64,000 nt of DNA, taken from the NCBI RefSeq assembly GCF_013705725.1, contig NZ_CP055481.1, positions 5,022,001 through 5,086,000 on the forward strand, in the 5' to 3' direction. This stretch comes from Klebsiella sp. RHBSTW-00484 (GTDB lineage: Bacteria; Pseudomonadota; Gammaproteobacteria; Enterobacterales; Enterobacteriaceae). Position 1 is the first letter of the stretch, and each line of letters starts with the position of its first letter. This document shows positions 29,065 to 38,032 of this stretch, piece after piece. Below the pieces are notes generated by a model. That model had not been told where the DNA came from. It was given only the letters and a program-made list of their open reading frames with translations, and did no database searches. Position numbers and translations under genes: made by a program.

Positions 29065-29892
29065 TTACGGACATGTCGAGGTGGCGACCACATTCATTGA
29101 GTATTTTCCAGGTTTGGAGCCTGACTCCACAAACATCCCCATAGTGAGTGGGGGCCTGTGTTGCGTTCCTGGTTGGTTTACTTTGCCATTCACCGTTAGC
29201 GAAGCACCAGCAATGTTGTTCGTCGCGAATACGATGGGGGGTGGGGAAACGTAGGCGGGTTCGATGGCGGTCCCAGCATTGTTGTGCCCTTCCATTAGTG
29301 TGCCGAGGTTTATCATATCTGGGAACGTTATGCTGCTTACTATAGAATCGGTTACGTCCGGAGTTATGCGAGAGGTCGGTTGTGTACTGATCTGTTTCCC
29401 GTTTGTGTCGTAGGCGTAGACGCCGGCGTTTACGTTGAATATACGGTTAGGGAGGAAAGCTGGGCGTGCGATTGGATATTGCATCGCGTCTGTCGATGAG
29501 GCGGATAATACGGCGTCAATTGAGTATCCACCGGAGATTTGCATTGACGGGATAGCGGTGACGATACCAGTGTCAGTTGTTATCGTGTTGCGTTGGATTT
29601 GGGTTGATAGCGGCATGCAAGTAGTCGGTCGCCATCCTGGCCGCAAGCATACATGCACCCATACGCCGTGGAGTGCGGTGGATAATGCGTCGTCATGGGA
29701 GATGATCACTCGTACTTTGCGAATCCATTTGAGGCTTATAGTCGAGGAATTTTGTGCCGTGGATGCGATGTGTCCTGCATGTTCAGTCGATGCTCCATAT
29801 TTAAATCGCGATAGGTAGGGAACAGTACATTCCATCGTGCCCGCCTGGCTAGTGCCGATCAATAGTAAAGACAACACGAGTATTTTTTTCAT
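29065..29892 (-). CDS. Fimbrial adhesin-like minor subunit (paralogue 2)
   Basis: A 275-residue exported protein (signal MKKILVLSLLLIGTSQA), last in a six-gene chaperone-usher operon. Its C-terminal half, from SSITFPDMINLGTLMEGHNN to GKYSMNVVATSTCP, aligns with the same part of the next gene upstream (30043-30900). They share AGASxxVNGKxxQxGT and a terminal Thr-Cys-Pro, so the two are diverged tandem duplicates. The N-terminal halves differ, as expected for receptor-binding domains. The start at 29892 has an AAGGAG ribosome site. It resembles pilus tip proteins in layout but I recognise no specific adhesin family. Upstream open frame to 29943 is unsupported. Confidence 0.7.
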   Translation of the reverse strand: MKKILVLSLLLIGTSQAGTMECTVPYLSRFKYGASTEHAGHIASTAQNSSTISLKWIRKVRVIISHDDALSTALHGVWVHVCLRPGWRPTTCMPLSTQIQRNTITTDTGIVTAIPSMQISGGYSIDAVLSASSTDAMQYPIARPAFLPNRIFNVNAGVYAYDTNGKQISTQPTSRITPDVTDSIVSSITFPDMINLGTLMEGHNNAGTAIEPAYVSPPPIVFATNNIAGASLTVNGKVNQPGTQHRPPLTMGMFVESGSKPGKYSMNVVATSTCP

Positions 29893-30042
29893 TTTCAATC
29901 TCCTTCGGGCAAAAAGAATGCGCCAGGCAACCCTTTCGCCCATATCTGTTACTGATGCTCGTAAGCCAGCCCCGTTTAATTCTTTTCATCCGTAATCATA
30001 GTTACGGCGATGAGCCTGCTTCTGAAGGGTTTGAATCGCGGT

Positions 30043-30900
30043 TTACGGACATGTCCAGGTGGCGGTTACTTTGGACGTATAGGTACCGGGTCTGGCTGTG
30101 GGTTCAAGATTCATCCCAAGCTTGAATGGCGGCTTATACACCGTCCCGGCCTGGGCTATTTTGCCATTCACCGAAAATGACGCGCCAGCCGTTGTAGTCG
30201 ACGTGAATTTCAGTCCGAGGGAATTAGTATTGATTTCTGTAACGACGGGCGTGTCCACCACGTTGACTCCCACTTGCAATGTTCCGAGGTCTATCGTCGT
30301 GGGAATGGTAATAGAATCCGTGGTCTTCGGCGTCGTGATAATGGAAAAGTGGGAGTCTTGCGTCGCAGAGAGTGATTTTCCGGAAGCGTCCAGGAGGGTG
30401 ACATTCGTTGTTACAACCGGCTGTATGGATGACGCTGGTCGCCGGTTAATGTGTACTCCCATGATAGGTATGCCCGGTGTTGTGGAGAGAACCAGGTAGC
30501 CGGTCATGACCCCAGACGTTGAGTTCGTTATCGGGAAGGTAGCCGTAATTGTCCTTGCGGAACCGGTGATAAGGGGACCTTGCACACACGTTATAATATA
30601 GGGATTGCTTACGCCAGAGTGGTGGCAAAAGTGTAGGTAGTTTGCTTCGAGAATAGACGATTCCGCCAGGGTTGGGAGGGTTAACGTGGCGGACGCTGTG
30701 CGCGGGAATTTCAGGAAGGCGCTTCCTTTTTGGATTGTTGCGATGACAGTACCGTACATGATGTTAGCACCACCACTCGTAGCAATTGGTAAGCCAATAT
30801 TCATATCCGCATATGAGTGTGCGATGTTTTGTTCACATCGGAGTGTTGTGGCCTCAGTGTTGTTGACGATGAGTAAAGCTAATGCGAGTATTTTTTTCAT
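30043..30900 (-). CDS. Fimbrial adhesin-like minor subunit (paralogue 1)
   Basis: A 285-residue exported protein with signal MKKILALALLIVNNTEA and a C-terminal region (PTTIDLGTLQVGVNVVDTPV to SKVTATWTCP) shared with its downstream neighbour. Even the ribosome-site segment, AAGGAGATTGAAA before each ATG, is the same in the two copies, which supports a recent enough tandem duplication including the leader. Cysteines at CEQN, CHHSG, CVQG and the terminal CP may pair. Position after the minor pilin gene points to a tip or adaptor subunit. Which of the two copies is incorporated in the pilus cannot be said. Confidence 0.7.
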   Translation of the reverse strand: MKKILALALLIVNNTEATTLRCEQNIAHSYADMNIGLPIATSGGANIMYGTVIATIQKGSAFLKFPRTASATLTLPTLAESSILEANYLHFCHHSGVSNPYIITCVQGPLITGSARTITATFPITNSTSGVMTGYLVLSTTPGIPIMGVHINRRPASSIQPVVTTNVTLLDASGKSLSATQDSHFSIITTPKTTDSITIPTTIDLGTLQVGVNVVDTPVVTEINTNSLGLKFTSTTTAGASFSVNGKIAQAGTVYKPPFKLGMNLEPTARPGTYTSKVTATWTCP

Positions 30901-30925
30901 TTTCAATCTCCTTCGAGCAAAATCG

Positions 30926-31459
30926 TCAACTGTAACTCAACGAAAAGGTCACCACAGTCTGAAACGAACCGCCGCTCACGCGCCCGGTCCCTGTTCCGGC
31001 GTAACCCGCAGCAAATGTGTATTTACCACCCGACTCATCGAAGCTAAAGGTCACCTTACTCTGACCATCGGGTGTCAGTACTTTTCCGCTGTTATCCAGC
31101 AGTCTCAACCCCACATTTCTGGCTGAAGCGGTATTTATAAACAGCGTCCTATCACCACTCCCAACAGCCGTGCCGGAGGGCGTGATGCTGACCCCTGAAA
31201 CACCGCCGCTACAATTCAGCGTCAGGGAAAACTCCGTTTTTCCATGTATGCCATTACTGGTGGCCAGGCTTCGGGTATTCACATCCGGCAGGTTAATTGT
31301 CTGGGTCGCCTCGGTGAACGAACAGGTTTTCGCCTCCAGAACGCCAGTGATGGTAAACTGGGTTGACGTTATATTGGCAGCTTGTAGAGGAAAACTGAGA
31401 GAGGGTAGCCCCAGCGCCATTCCATACATAAGTTTTCGTAACGTATTATTTTTAATCAT
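30926..31459 (-). CDS. Type 1-like minor fimbrial subunit
   Basis: A 177-residue pilin of the FimA/FimF class. It has a signal peptide (cleavage after PLQA), ITGVLEAKTCSFTEA with the first cysteine, LTLNCSGGVSG with the second, GLRLLDNSGKVL, and a C-terminal beta-zipper TVVTFSLSYS with the penultimate Tyr. It is exported, chaperoned and assembled by the usher encoded immediately upstream on the same strand (27-bp gap). Being downstream of the usher it is a minor or adaptor pilin rather than the shaft subunit. Confidence 0.85.
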   Translation of the reverse strand: MIKNNTLRKLMYGMALGLPSLSFPLQAANITSTQFTITGVLEAKTCSFTEATQTINLPDVNTRSLATSNGIHGKTEFSLTLNCSGGVSGVSITPSGTAVGSGDRTLFINTASARNVGLRLLDNSGKVLTPDGQSKVTFSFDESGGKYTFAAGYAGTGTGRVSGGSFQTVVTFSLSYS

Positions 31460-31486
31460 TTTTATTTCCTTTTCACCGGGGTCATC

Positions 31487-34090
31487 TTAGCGACATATGG
31501 CGCTGATATACGCAATAGCGGCGTTCTGCTCCCGATCGCTGATCCGGTAAGTAATGGCGCACTGTTGATGGTGTTTGTCGCCCCACTTCGCCGTCAGCGT
31601 GCCTTTATCCTGAAGGCCGGACAGATACACCTGACCACCATCACCAACAATGCCGCTGATCTTCTCACCAGCAATCATGGTGCCAAAAGGCAGCGGTTTT
31701 CCGTCACGGGTGAGGGTCATGATGCCGCGATGGCCGCGCTGAACATCAAAACGGGCCCGAACAATCGCCCCTTTGGTTGGCACCACCCGCGCCACTCCGC
31801 TGTCGATATCGGTTTTGTCATCCAGCGTACTGGTGTCCAGAGATACGCTGTTTTCGCGATATGCAGTGGCATAAGGCTTTATTGCATAACCTCGCCAGTC
31901 CGTGGAGACACCAGTTGCTCCCTTCACGCTGACGCCGCTGGCACCCGGAGCGGCAACCAGCACCGCGCTGTCCGCCACCTGCTGCCCCTGCGTCAGGCCA
32001 TTACGGTGTGCAACTAGCGCCCCGCTCAGACCGTAGTTCACACGCTGGTAATCCTCGCTGTAGCTGTACCCCAGCGAGGAGGCGCCATAGCCACCACGAT
32101 GATTGATCCCGGCATTCCCGGTACCGCCGCTGCCGTTGCCATTACCGCTGTGGCTGTAGCCTTGAGAGACATTCCAGTTCAGGGTATTGCCATCCAGAGC
32201 CGTTCCGCTCAGCCCCGCCTGCTGACTCAGGTTGCCGTGATTATCCCGACTGCCATAAAACGTGGCATAGACTGAGCGAGAATCGCTTTTCCAGGAAAAC
32301 AGCCGATCAAGCGGCACCGACAGTGACAGGTTGAATGTCTTGTCAGTCCATGATGGGTTGCTTTCATTCTTCTGCTGGTTATAGCTGTAAGATAGGGAGT
32401 AGCTGAGCGGCCCCAGAGCACTGCTGTAGCCGGTCTGCAAAGAGGTGGAGGAATCCCCAGAGTTCCAGTAAGTCTGCTTAACACCGGTGATGTACAGAGA
32501 GCCGATGCTGCCGAGACTCTGCGAGATATTGGCTTCCAGCCTGGCTCGTTTAGTGTTGTACAAGTTGTAGTAATCAGAGTAGGTATCCTGGTTCAGGTTA
32601 CCGTACTCATCATATTCGTCATGATCGTATAAACGACCGCGCATAGTTTTCAGCGCGGTTTCATCAAGAGTATGAAAGCCCTTAGTAGAATAGCGATACC
32701 CGGTAAGACGGAGGTTTGTTCCTGTTGGACTAAAGGAGTGTGCGTAGAGAAACCGGACCGACTGTCCCTGATGGCGGGAACCATCAGCAAGTGTGCTATC
32801 TGCATGCGTCACATCCGCAGAAAATGCCCCGATTGCGCCCATATTAAGGCCCAACCCCAGTTGCTCCGCCATATAGTTATCAGAGTACTGTACGCCGCCA
32901 TAGATCGTTACGTTATGAGGCAATCCCCATAACAGCGTAGCTTCTCCGAACGCGGGGTCATCGTAACGGTCACTGCTGCCGGAAAATAGGCCGGCCGTCA
33001 AGCTGTACGTCACCCGCCCTTCACGCTGTAGCATCGGTACGGAGGAGTAAGGCACGGTAAACACGTGCGTGTTGCCGCTGGCTTCTTTCACGCTGACTTC
33101 CAAATCCCCACTGCTATACATGGGGTAGAGGTCGGTTATCTCAAACGCCCCGGGAGAGACGTTCATCTGGTAGATATTGTAACCATTCTGCCGAATCATC
33201 ACCTGCGCATTACTTTCCGCCACGCCGCGGACCACCGGGGCAAACCCCCTCATGGTATCCGGATACATGTTGTCATTGGTGGACAAACTGATGCCCTTAA
33301 ATCCCGTTGAGTCAAAAACCTGATTTGAGGTCGAACTCTCCCCTATCACCAGATTACTGCGCAGGGGAATAACGGAACGCTCAACATATGTTTTAAGACG
33401 CTGCCGAGATTGCTGGGTCTGGTATTCATTGCTGTAGTAACTCCAGGTCCGGAAATCACGCAGCCGCCACCCCCCGAAATTTATCCCGCTGTTCAGGTTC
33501 AGGAAGTAGTTATTACTGTCAGATTTTCCGGCAAAGGTATTTCCACCGCTGAAGTTATAATTCAGCAACGCAGCATTAATCCCCTCATCCCAGAGCGAAG
33601 GTTCAATATATCCACGCGCCTGATGATGCAATGAGGCCTGTGGAATACTGATAAACAACTGCATTCTGGTGAAATCGAAGCGAGCCCAGGCATCCTGGAT
33701 CGCTTTTTCCGGTGCCACGCATTCGTCTTCTGCGAGGGAAGCCAGCGCCGGAAAGAGATCGATTTTCACGCCCAGAGATGCCATCAACTCCCGTGTCAGA
33801 CATGCCGATAGCCCGGTATTGTCCCTGCTGCGATACCCTTGCGTCGGGATTTCGCGCGGGGTAAAGGTCAGCGTGCGCTGTCCTTGTGTTCTGTCATTCA
33901 AAAAAACTTCAACCAGGTACTCACCCGGTCGCTGGGCGCCGGCTGACTGAAAGATATGCAGGGCGGCGGCAGCTTCAGCATCTGCGCCCATAAATTCAGG
34001 AGGAAAATAGAGCTCAGAGGCATGAGCGGTAAAACCCGCCTGAAAAAACAAACTCGCCAGGGTAATCGCTAAAGGTGACTTTTTTTTCAT
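31487..34090 (-). CDS. Outer-membrane fimbrial usher (second system)
   Basis: An 867-residue usher. The N-terminal domain begins SELYFPPEFMGADAEAAAAL; the barrel region contains the usher signature GFAPVVRGVAESNAQVMIRQ. The C-terminal domain carries SGIVGDGGQVYLSGL and a Cys pair (HHQQCAITYR and AISAICR). It is intact and full length. The ATG at 34090 gives MKKKSPLAITLASLFFQAGF as signal; the track opens three codons upstream with a TTG. It is well diverged from StiC in this window, so the two fimbrial operons are not a recent duplication. Confidence 0.9.
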   Translation of the reverse strand: MKKKSPLAITLASLFFQAGFTAHASELYFPPEFMGADAEAAAALHIFQSAGAQRPGEYLVEVFLNDRTQGQRTLTFTPREIPTQGYRSRDNTGLSACLTRELMASLGVKIDLFPALASLAEDECVAPEKAIQDAWARFDFTRMQLFISIPQASLHHQARGYIEPSLWDEGINAALLNYNFSGGNTFAGKSDSNNYFLNLNSGINFGGWRLRDFRTWSYYSNEYQTQQSRQRLKTYVERSVIPLRSNLVIGESSTSNQVFDSTGFKGISLSTNDNMYPDTMRGFAPVVRGVAESNAQVMIRQNGYNIYQMNVSPGAFEITDLYPMYSSGDLEVSVKEASGNTHVFTVPYSSVPMLQREGRVTYSLTAGLFSGSSDRYDDPAFGEATLLWGLPHNVTIYGGVQYSDNYMAEQLGLGLNMGAIGAFSADVTHADSTLADGSRHQGQSVRFLYAHSFSPTGTNLRLTGYRYSTKGFHTLDETALKTMRGRLYDHDEYDEYGNLNQDTYSDYYNLYNTKRARLEANISQSLGSIGSLYITGVKQTYWNSGDSSTSLQTGYSSALGPLSYSLSYSYNQQKNESNPSWTDKTFNLSLSVPLDRLFSWKSDSRSVYATFYGSRDNHGNLSQQAGLSGTALDGNTLNWNVSQGYSHSGNGNGSGGTGNAGINHRGGYGASSLGYSYSEDYQRVNYGLSGALVAHRNGLTQGQQVADSAVLVAAPGASGVSVKGATGVSTDWRGYAIKPYATAYRENSVSLDTSTLDDKTDIDSGVARVVPTKGAIVRARFDVQRGHRGIMTLTRDGKPLPFGTMIAGEKISGIVGDGGQVYLSGLQDKGTLTAKWGDKHHQQCAITYRISDREQNAAIAYISAICR

Positions 34091-34144
34091 AATAATCAAA
34101 ATCAGAGGCAGAACAGGTTAGACAGACAAATTCGTTTCAGAGCC

Positions 34145-34840
34145 TTACAGGCTCTGGCGTTGCTGAGCAGAAACGGCACCGTAGTCATTGATGGTGCTGT
34201 AGGTCAGTGTCCGGGGGCTTCCTGATGCTGTCAGAGATTCCGTGCTAAACGGAGCCACCATGGTGTCAGCCGCTTTGCGGCCATCCAGCGCAACCTGAAC
34301 CAGCGTCACGTGATACGGAGAAGAATTGCTGATTTGCACCTGGTTCCCGCTGCGTTTGAACGTCAGCATCGATGGCGCTTTATCAATCGGGGCGTCGAGT
34401 CCGTTGGGGCGCACAAACATCTTGATACGCGTCACGGCAGCCAGCAGCAGCATGTTCTTGCCTTCCAGTTTTGACTTATCAACTGATGGAATAGCCTTGG
34501 CGTTGAAGTAATAGAGGGTTTCTCTATCCTGTGGCAAGGTGGGGCCGCTGAACATTACACGCAGCATATTTTGGTCCCCGGGATTACTGACATACAGCGG
34601 CGGAGTGATAATAAAATCTGTGGATTTGTCGCCACGAGCATTCTCTACCCAGCTCTGAACGAGGTAGCTGACCTCTTTTGAAGAATTGCGTGCAGACAGG
34701 GTGACCTGTTTAACATCCACCGGATACACCACGCGGGTCCCTCCCAGAACAATGCCTCCCGCCGACGCGAGGTGAGGTAAAATCAGGGCTGAACATAACA
34801 GTAAGGCAGACAGTGGCTTACGATATGAGTGAAGAAACAT
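34145..34840 (-). CDS. Periplasmic fimbrial chaperone (second system)
   Basis: A 231-residue PapD-like chaperone. It has a signal peptide ending LPHLASA, GGIVLGGTRVVYPVDVKQV at the start of the mature chain, FIITPPLYVSNPGDQNMLRV in the first domain, and FVRPNGLDAPIDKAPSML in the second. Motifs and length are regular. It folds the pilins of this operon in the periplasm and targets the usher gene product, which lies 54 bp downstream. Cotranscribed with the major subunit gene 55 bp upstream. Confidence 0.9.
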   Translation of the reverse strand: MFLHSYRKPLSALLLCSALILPHLASAGGIVLGGTRVVYPVDVKQVTLSARNSSKEVSYLVQSWVENARGDKSTDFIITPPLYVSNPGDQNMLRVMFSGPTLPQDRETLYYFNAKAIPSVDKSKLEGKNMLLLAAVTRIKMFVRPNGLDAPIDKAPSMLTFKRSGNQVQISNSSPYHVTLVQVALDGRKAADTMVAPFSTESLTASGSPRTLTYSTINDYGAVSAQQRQSL

Positions 34841-34895
34841 AGTACTCTCCAGACAAAAAGAGTCCCCTGCATCGGAAGTACAGAGGACTCTGAAA

Positions 34896-35426
34896 TTATT
34901 GATATTTCACGGTAAACTGCGCAGTGGCATTAGCTTCGCCAGCTGAAATGTTGTCGCCCAGAGCGAAATAACGGGCCGCGAAGTTGAACTCATTTGCCTT
35001 ATCAGCGCCCACTTCCATAGTCGCTGCGGGAGCTGAGCCGTCCACCTTCACTGGGAGATAAGTACTGCTGTTCAGGATCTGAATCCCCACGCCTGAAGCG
35101 ACACTCTCCTTGCCAGTGATACTCAGCACCTCATCAGTTGCGGTGGTGCCACTGAAAGTGATGGAGGCATTGGCCGAATCGCACTCGTCAAGTGAGATAG
35201 TGAAATTGGTTGGCTGGGACGCGCTATTTGCTGAGGCCAAAACGCTGGACTCCACATCCCCCAGAATCACCACCTGTGCTGCTGAAGCTTTGGTCAGTAC
35301 ACAGGTATTTTCTTTAATAGAACCTTTAAATGTTACCGTGCTAGTTTCACCTTCTCTTACCGCGAAAGCGCAAGTGGATGCCATGACCAGGGCCGGAATA
35401 ATTGCAACAGAAAAAAACTTTTTCAT
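34896..35426 (-). CDS. Major fimbrial subunit (second system)
   Basis: A 176-residue FimA-type pilin with signal ALVMASTCAFA, the two cysteines NTCVLTKA and DECDSAN, GVGIQILNSSTYLPV and a C-terminal donor strand NATAQFTVKYQ. It is the first gene of the minus-strand operon and so the probable shaft subunit. The 296-bp leader upstream is AT-rich, with no gene, and separates it from the LuxR-type regulator gene on the same strand. The 55-bp gap before the chaperone gene allows the usual differential expression. Confidence 0.87.
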   Translation of the reverse strand: MKKFFSVAIIPALVMASTCAFAVREGETSTVTFKGSIKENTCVLTKASAAQVVILGDVESSVLASANSASQPTNFTISLDECDSANASITFSGTTATDEVLSITGKESVASGVGIQILNSSTYLPVKVDGSAPAATMEVGADKANEFNFAARYFALGDNISAGEANATAQFTVKYQ

Positions 35427-35722
35427 TGATACATCCTTAGTATTAACATTAAATTAATCCTTTATTCAGAATTAATCAGACTGAATGCATTACGAATAAA
35501 AATTAATTCCTATTCGTAACGCATGGTATTCATAAATATTTAAAAATCATTTTCTAAAATGATGCCAATTCAGATAACACGATAGCCACCACGTTCCATT
35601 TACCTATTGATGGATATGCACTTACTGAATTCAGTACAATTATCCTCAACGATGCAGGGAATGGCGCAGTGACCACAATAATGGTCAAGTCATATTTTTT
35701 AAATGCGCAAGATATTCTGAAG

Positions 35723-36325
35723 TTAATGCTTCATCATTCGAATATTCAGAAGCAGACCGGCATGAGTTCTGGCACTATATATTTTTTTAGCTCTGGCAAG
35801 ATGAGCACACACCGTTTTACGAGAAATACAGAGATGCCGGGATATACGTTCCACCCCCCAACCCTTTTCCATTAGACCGATGATATAATTCTGCCGGGCA
35901 GGTATTTTGGCCCTTATCAATAAAGTGGCCAATTGTCTGTTCCAGTCAATATAAGTCACCTGTTTTTTTACATTCATTATCTCACCGTAAAATCCACCCA
36001 CCGTCTGGTTTAAAGAAACACCACCATGCAGACTTAACTTCTTTGATAACAGCCCGGTTCTCCGTAATGTAATAAACAGATCGTTTTTATTCACATGCAC
36101 AGAACTCAGATAGGTTCTGATGGCCCCGAGATCCCCAATTCTGTCCACATCCATTAGATGCACATGTGCATTATTTTCCAGTGCCCGAGGCAGCGCCGAT
36201 ATGGCCAAGTGCAGGTACTGGTCATCACTGAATAGTCTGAACATACATATTTCTCTCTTTCGGTATTCTGAGGGCGTTACAACGACCACACTGCAATTTT
36301 CTGAATCGGAGCCCATTGTAGGCAT
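35723..36325 (-). CDS. LuxR/GerE-type transcriptional regulator
   Basis: A 200-residue protein whose last 65 residues form a LuxR-type helix-turn-helix (ARQNYIIGLMEKGWGVERIS, then HLCISRKTVCAHLARAKKIY). The N-terminal 130 residues lack an obvious phospho-acceptor receiver signature. It lies directly upstream of, and in line with, the fimbrial operon, and is divergent from a ToxR-like regulator. Control of fimbriae by such proteins is common (e.g. FimZ- or MrpJ-type circuits by analogy). Whether it activates or represses is not visible. An internal ATG three codons in is an alternative start. Confidence 0.75.
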   Translation of the reverse strand: MPTMGSDSENCSVVVVTPSEYRKREICMFRLFSDDQYLHLAISALPRALENNAHVHLMDVDRIGDLGAIRTYLSSVHVNKNDLFITLRRTGLLSKKLSLHGGVSLNQTVGGFYGEIMNVKKQVTYIDWNRQLATLLIRAKIPARQNYIIGLMEKGWGVERISRHLCISRKTVCAHLARAKKIYSARTHAGLLLNIRMMKH

Positions 36326-36577
36326 CTTCTCAAATATTGAAACTATATAGTGTATTTATGGATAATTATGGATGGATATGCTTAATTATAGGCATTGAAT
36401 AGATTCATAAAGAGGGATACCCCTATAATGTTCCAGTGACCTTCTTTAAAAAAACCATACATATCAGGTAAAAGATTTACAAAGCAGGCACGGAAACCGT
36501 AATGTGGTGATAAGTGATGTGAATGTTAAATAATTGTGATTTACAATATTTCATTTCTGTTGTCAGTTGGAGGGACG

Positions 36578-37351
36578 ATGATTTATATCATTAATAAAAA
36601 AATAATCTATGACACGGAAGCATCTGTTATCAGGGTATCGGATGAACCAGATGACAGAGTGATGACTCTGACACCTATTTCAAATCGCCTGTTGATGACG
36701 CTGGTCAGGCATCAGGGGGAAATTGTTAGCAAGGAGCAACTGCTGGAAAACGGATGGGAAGAAACGGCTAACAGTGGCTCTGGTCATACGGTAGTGCAAT
36801 ATCTGAGTAATTTAAGGAAGATATTTAAAGCACACATTCCGGATACAGAAGTTATCATTACTATCCCCCGGCAGGGCTATTATCTATCTGATGAAATTGA
36901 TATCGAACTGAAGAGTGTTTGCGCCACGCTGCCCACTAAACCGGTTTCTGACGTTAAGCATATTAATGGCCGAAAAAGCACCATCAAGATACCTATGGTC
37001 GTCTGCACTTTTTTAATTATAGGCATTATTTCTGTGGCGGTGACATACACATCAATCATCAGAGGCTATACCTATCCACCGCAAACCTCTACCCTGCTAA
37101 AGCATTATAAGGGATGCCCCGTATACGTTCTTCACTATCTGCTTTCCAATGAACGAGCAGAGCTATATAACAAAAGGTTTGATGAACTCGTCAGCCAGCA
37201 TAATGTTATCTGCTCGCAAAACTCATCTTTTTATATGAGCATCAACCGTGGTGCTGAAAATGGTGTTTCCGGTAATGTCATGCTGGCTAAATGTACAGAA
37301 AATGATGATGGACCAAACGCCTGTTTTAATTACCAGTACAACCGATGGTGA
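36578..37351 (+). CDS. ToxR/CadC-like membrane-bound regulator (MarT-like)
   Basis: A 257-residue protein with an N-terminal OmpR-type winged helix (IISNRLLMTLVRHQGEIVSK-type pattern and SGHTVVQYLSNLRKIFKAHI; about residues 25-105). A single transmembrane helix (IPMVVCTFLIIGIISVAVTY, about residues 143-162) and a short periplasmic domain with three cysteines follow. This is the ToxR/CadC/MarT design: a sensor that binds DNA while anchored in the inner membrane. I chose the ATG at 36578 with GGAGGGA upstream; a GTG 14 codons earlier is possible. It is followed after 13 bp by a FidL-like gene, the same pairing as marT-fidL of Salmonella pathogenicity island 3. Confidence 0.78.
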   Translation: MIYIINKKIIYDTEASVIRVSDEPDDRVMTLTPISNRLLMTLVRHQGEIVSKEQLLENGWEETANSGSGHTVVQYLSNLRKIFKAHIPDTEVIITIPRQGYYLSDEIDIELKSVCATLPTKPVSDVKHINGRKSTIKIPMVVCTFLIIGIISVAVTYTSIIRGYTYPPQTSTLLKHYKGCPVYVLHYLLSNERAELYNKRFDELVSQHNVICSQNSSFYMSINRGAENGVSGNVMLAKCTENDDGPNACFNYQYNRW

Positions 37352-37364
37352 ACAGGGAGGAACG

Positions 37365-37856
37365 ATGGAAAGAAAATGGAAGATTATTTGTTGCGCTCTG
37401 TTCTTTACGCTAATTTTACTTACCTGCAGCCTGCAGTATGTCGTCTGGAAAAAGTCGCATTTAACCTGTAGTGCGGTCATATACCATGCAGAACATTATG
37501 GCTCTGATGAGTTTACCTACCTGAGTGTCAATAAAATATCAAAGGCACCTGATAGCGTCATTAATATGATTAATGGCAGAGCGTACAGTAATGAAAAAAT
37601 GCATATCCTGAACCGGACGGTAACATTCAGCTACTCGCAGGTAAAAGGTTCACCAGGAAAATTTTTGCTTAAGGTTACCGATGTGAGGAAGTCAGGGGCT
37701 GACAATGTTCATGATGAGGAGATTAATAAATATATGTCTTTTATCAGTACCGAAGTGGAAAGAACGATGTCACTCACCCGACTGCCGTCCGGTGATATTC
37801 TTTTCACATCAGCATTAGGCCCTTTCTTTGTCTGTGATGTGGATGGTGACCATTAA
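37365..37856 (+). CDS. FidL-like inner-membrane protein
   Basis: A 163-residue protein with one N-terminal membrane helix (IICCALFFTLILLTCSLQYV) and a periplasmic domain of about 130 residues (LTCSAVIYHAEHYGSDEFTY, ending FFVCDVDGDH). It resembles FidL, the small membrane partner encoded next to ToxR-like MarT, and its place right after a ToxR-like gene supports that. I start at 37365, with GGGAGG four bases upstream; the frame is open further upstream but overlaps the previous gene. By analogy it may stabilise or modulate the regulator's periplasmic domain. A strong terminator and a REP sequence follow. Confidence 0.7.
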   Translation: MERKWKIICCALFFTLILLTCSLQYVVWKKSHLTCSAVIYHAEHYGSDEFTYLSVNKISKAPDSVINMINGRAYSNEKMHILNRTVTFSYSQVKGSPGKFLLKVTDVRKSGADNVHDEEINKYMSFISTEVERTMSLTRLPSGDILFTSALGPFFVCDVDGDH

Positions 37857-37931
37857 CCCATCTTGTGGTGAACGCCTCTGGCTGGCGACGGTCTGGCATG
37901 TTTTTGGGGTCGGTTCGTTTGTTTTGGGTTG

Positions 37932-37968
37932 TGAAATAATCCACCTGCATAGCGGGTGGATTATTTCA
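37932..37968. terminator. Bidirectional terminator after the FidL-like gene
   Basis: TGAAATAATCCACC and GGTGGATTATTTCA form a perfect 14-bp stem with a 9-nt loop; the A/T-rich outer arms serve both directions. Confidence 0.88.
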
Positions 37969-37980
37969 GGCTTACTGCTC

Positions 37981-38017
37981 TGTAGGCCGGATGAGACGCT
38001 TGCGCCGCCATCCAGCA
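37981..38017. repeat. REP (palindromic unit) sequence
   Basis: TGTAGGCCGGATGAGACGCT followed by TGCGCCGCCATCCAGCA has the head, arms and loop of an enterobacterial REP, between the FidL-like gene and the lpdA 3' end. Confidence 0.8.
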
Positions 38018-38032
38018 TAGCCGTTCAGAAAA

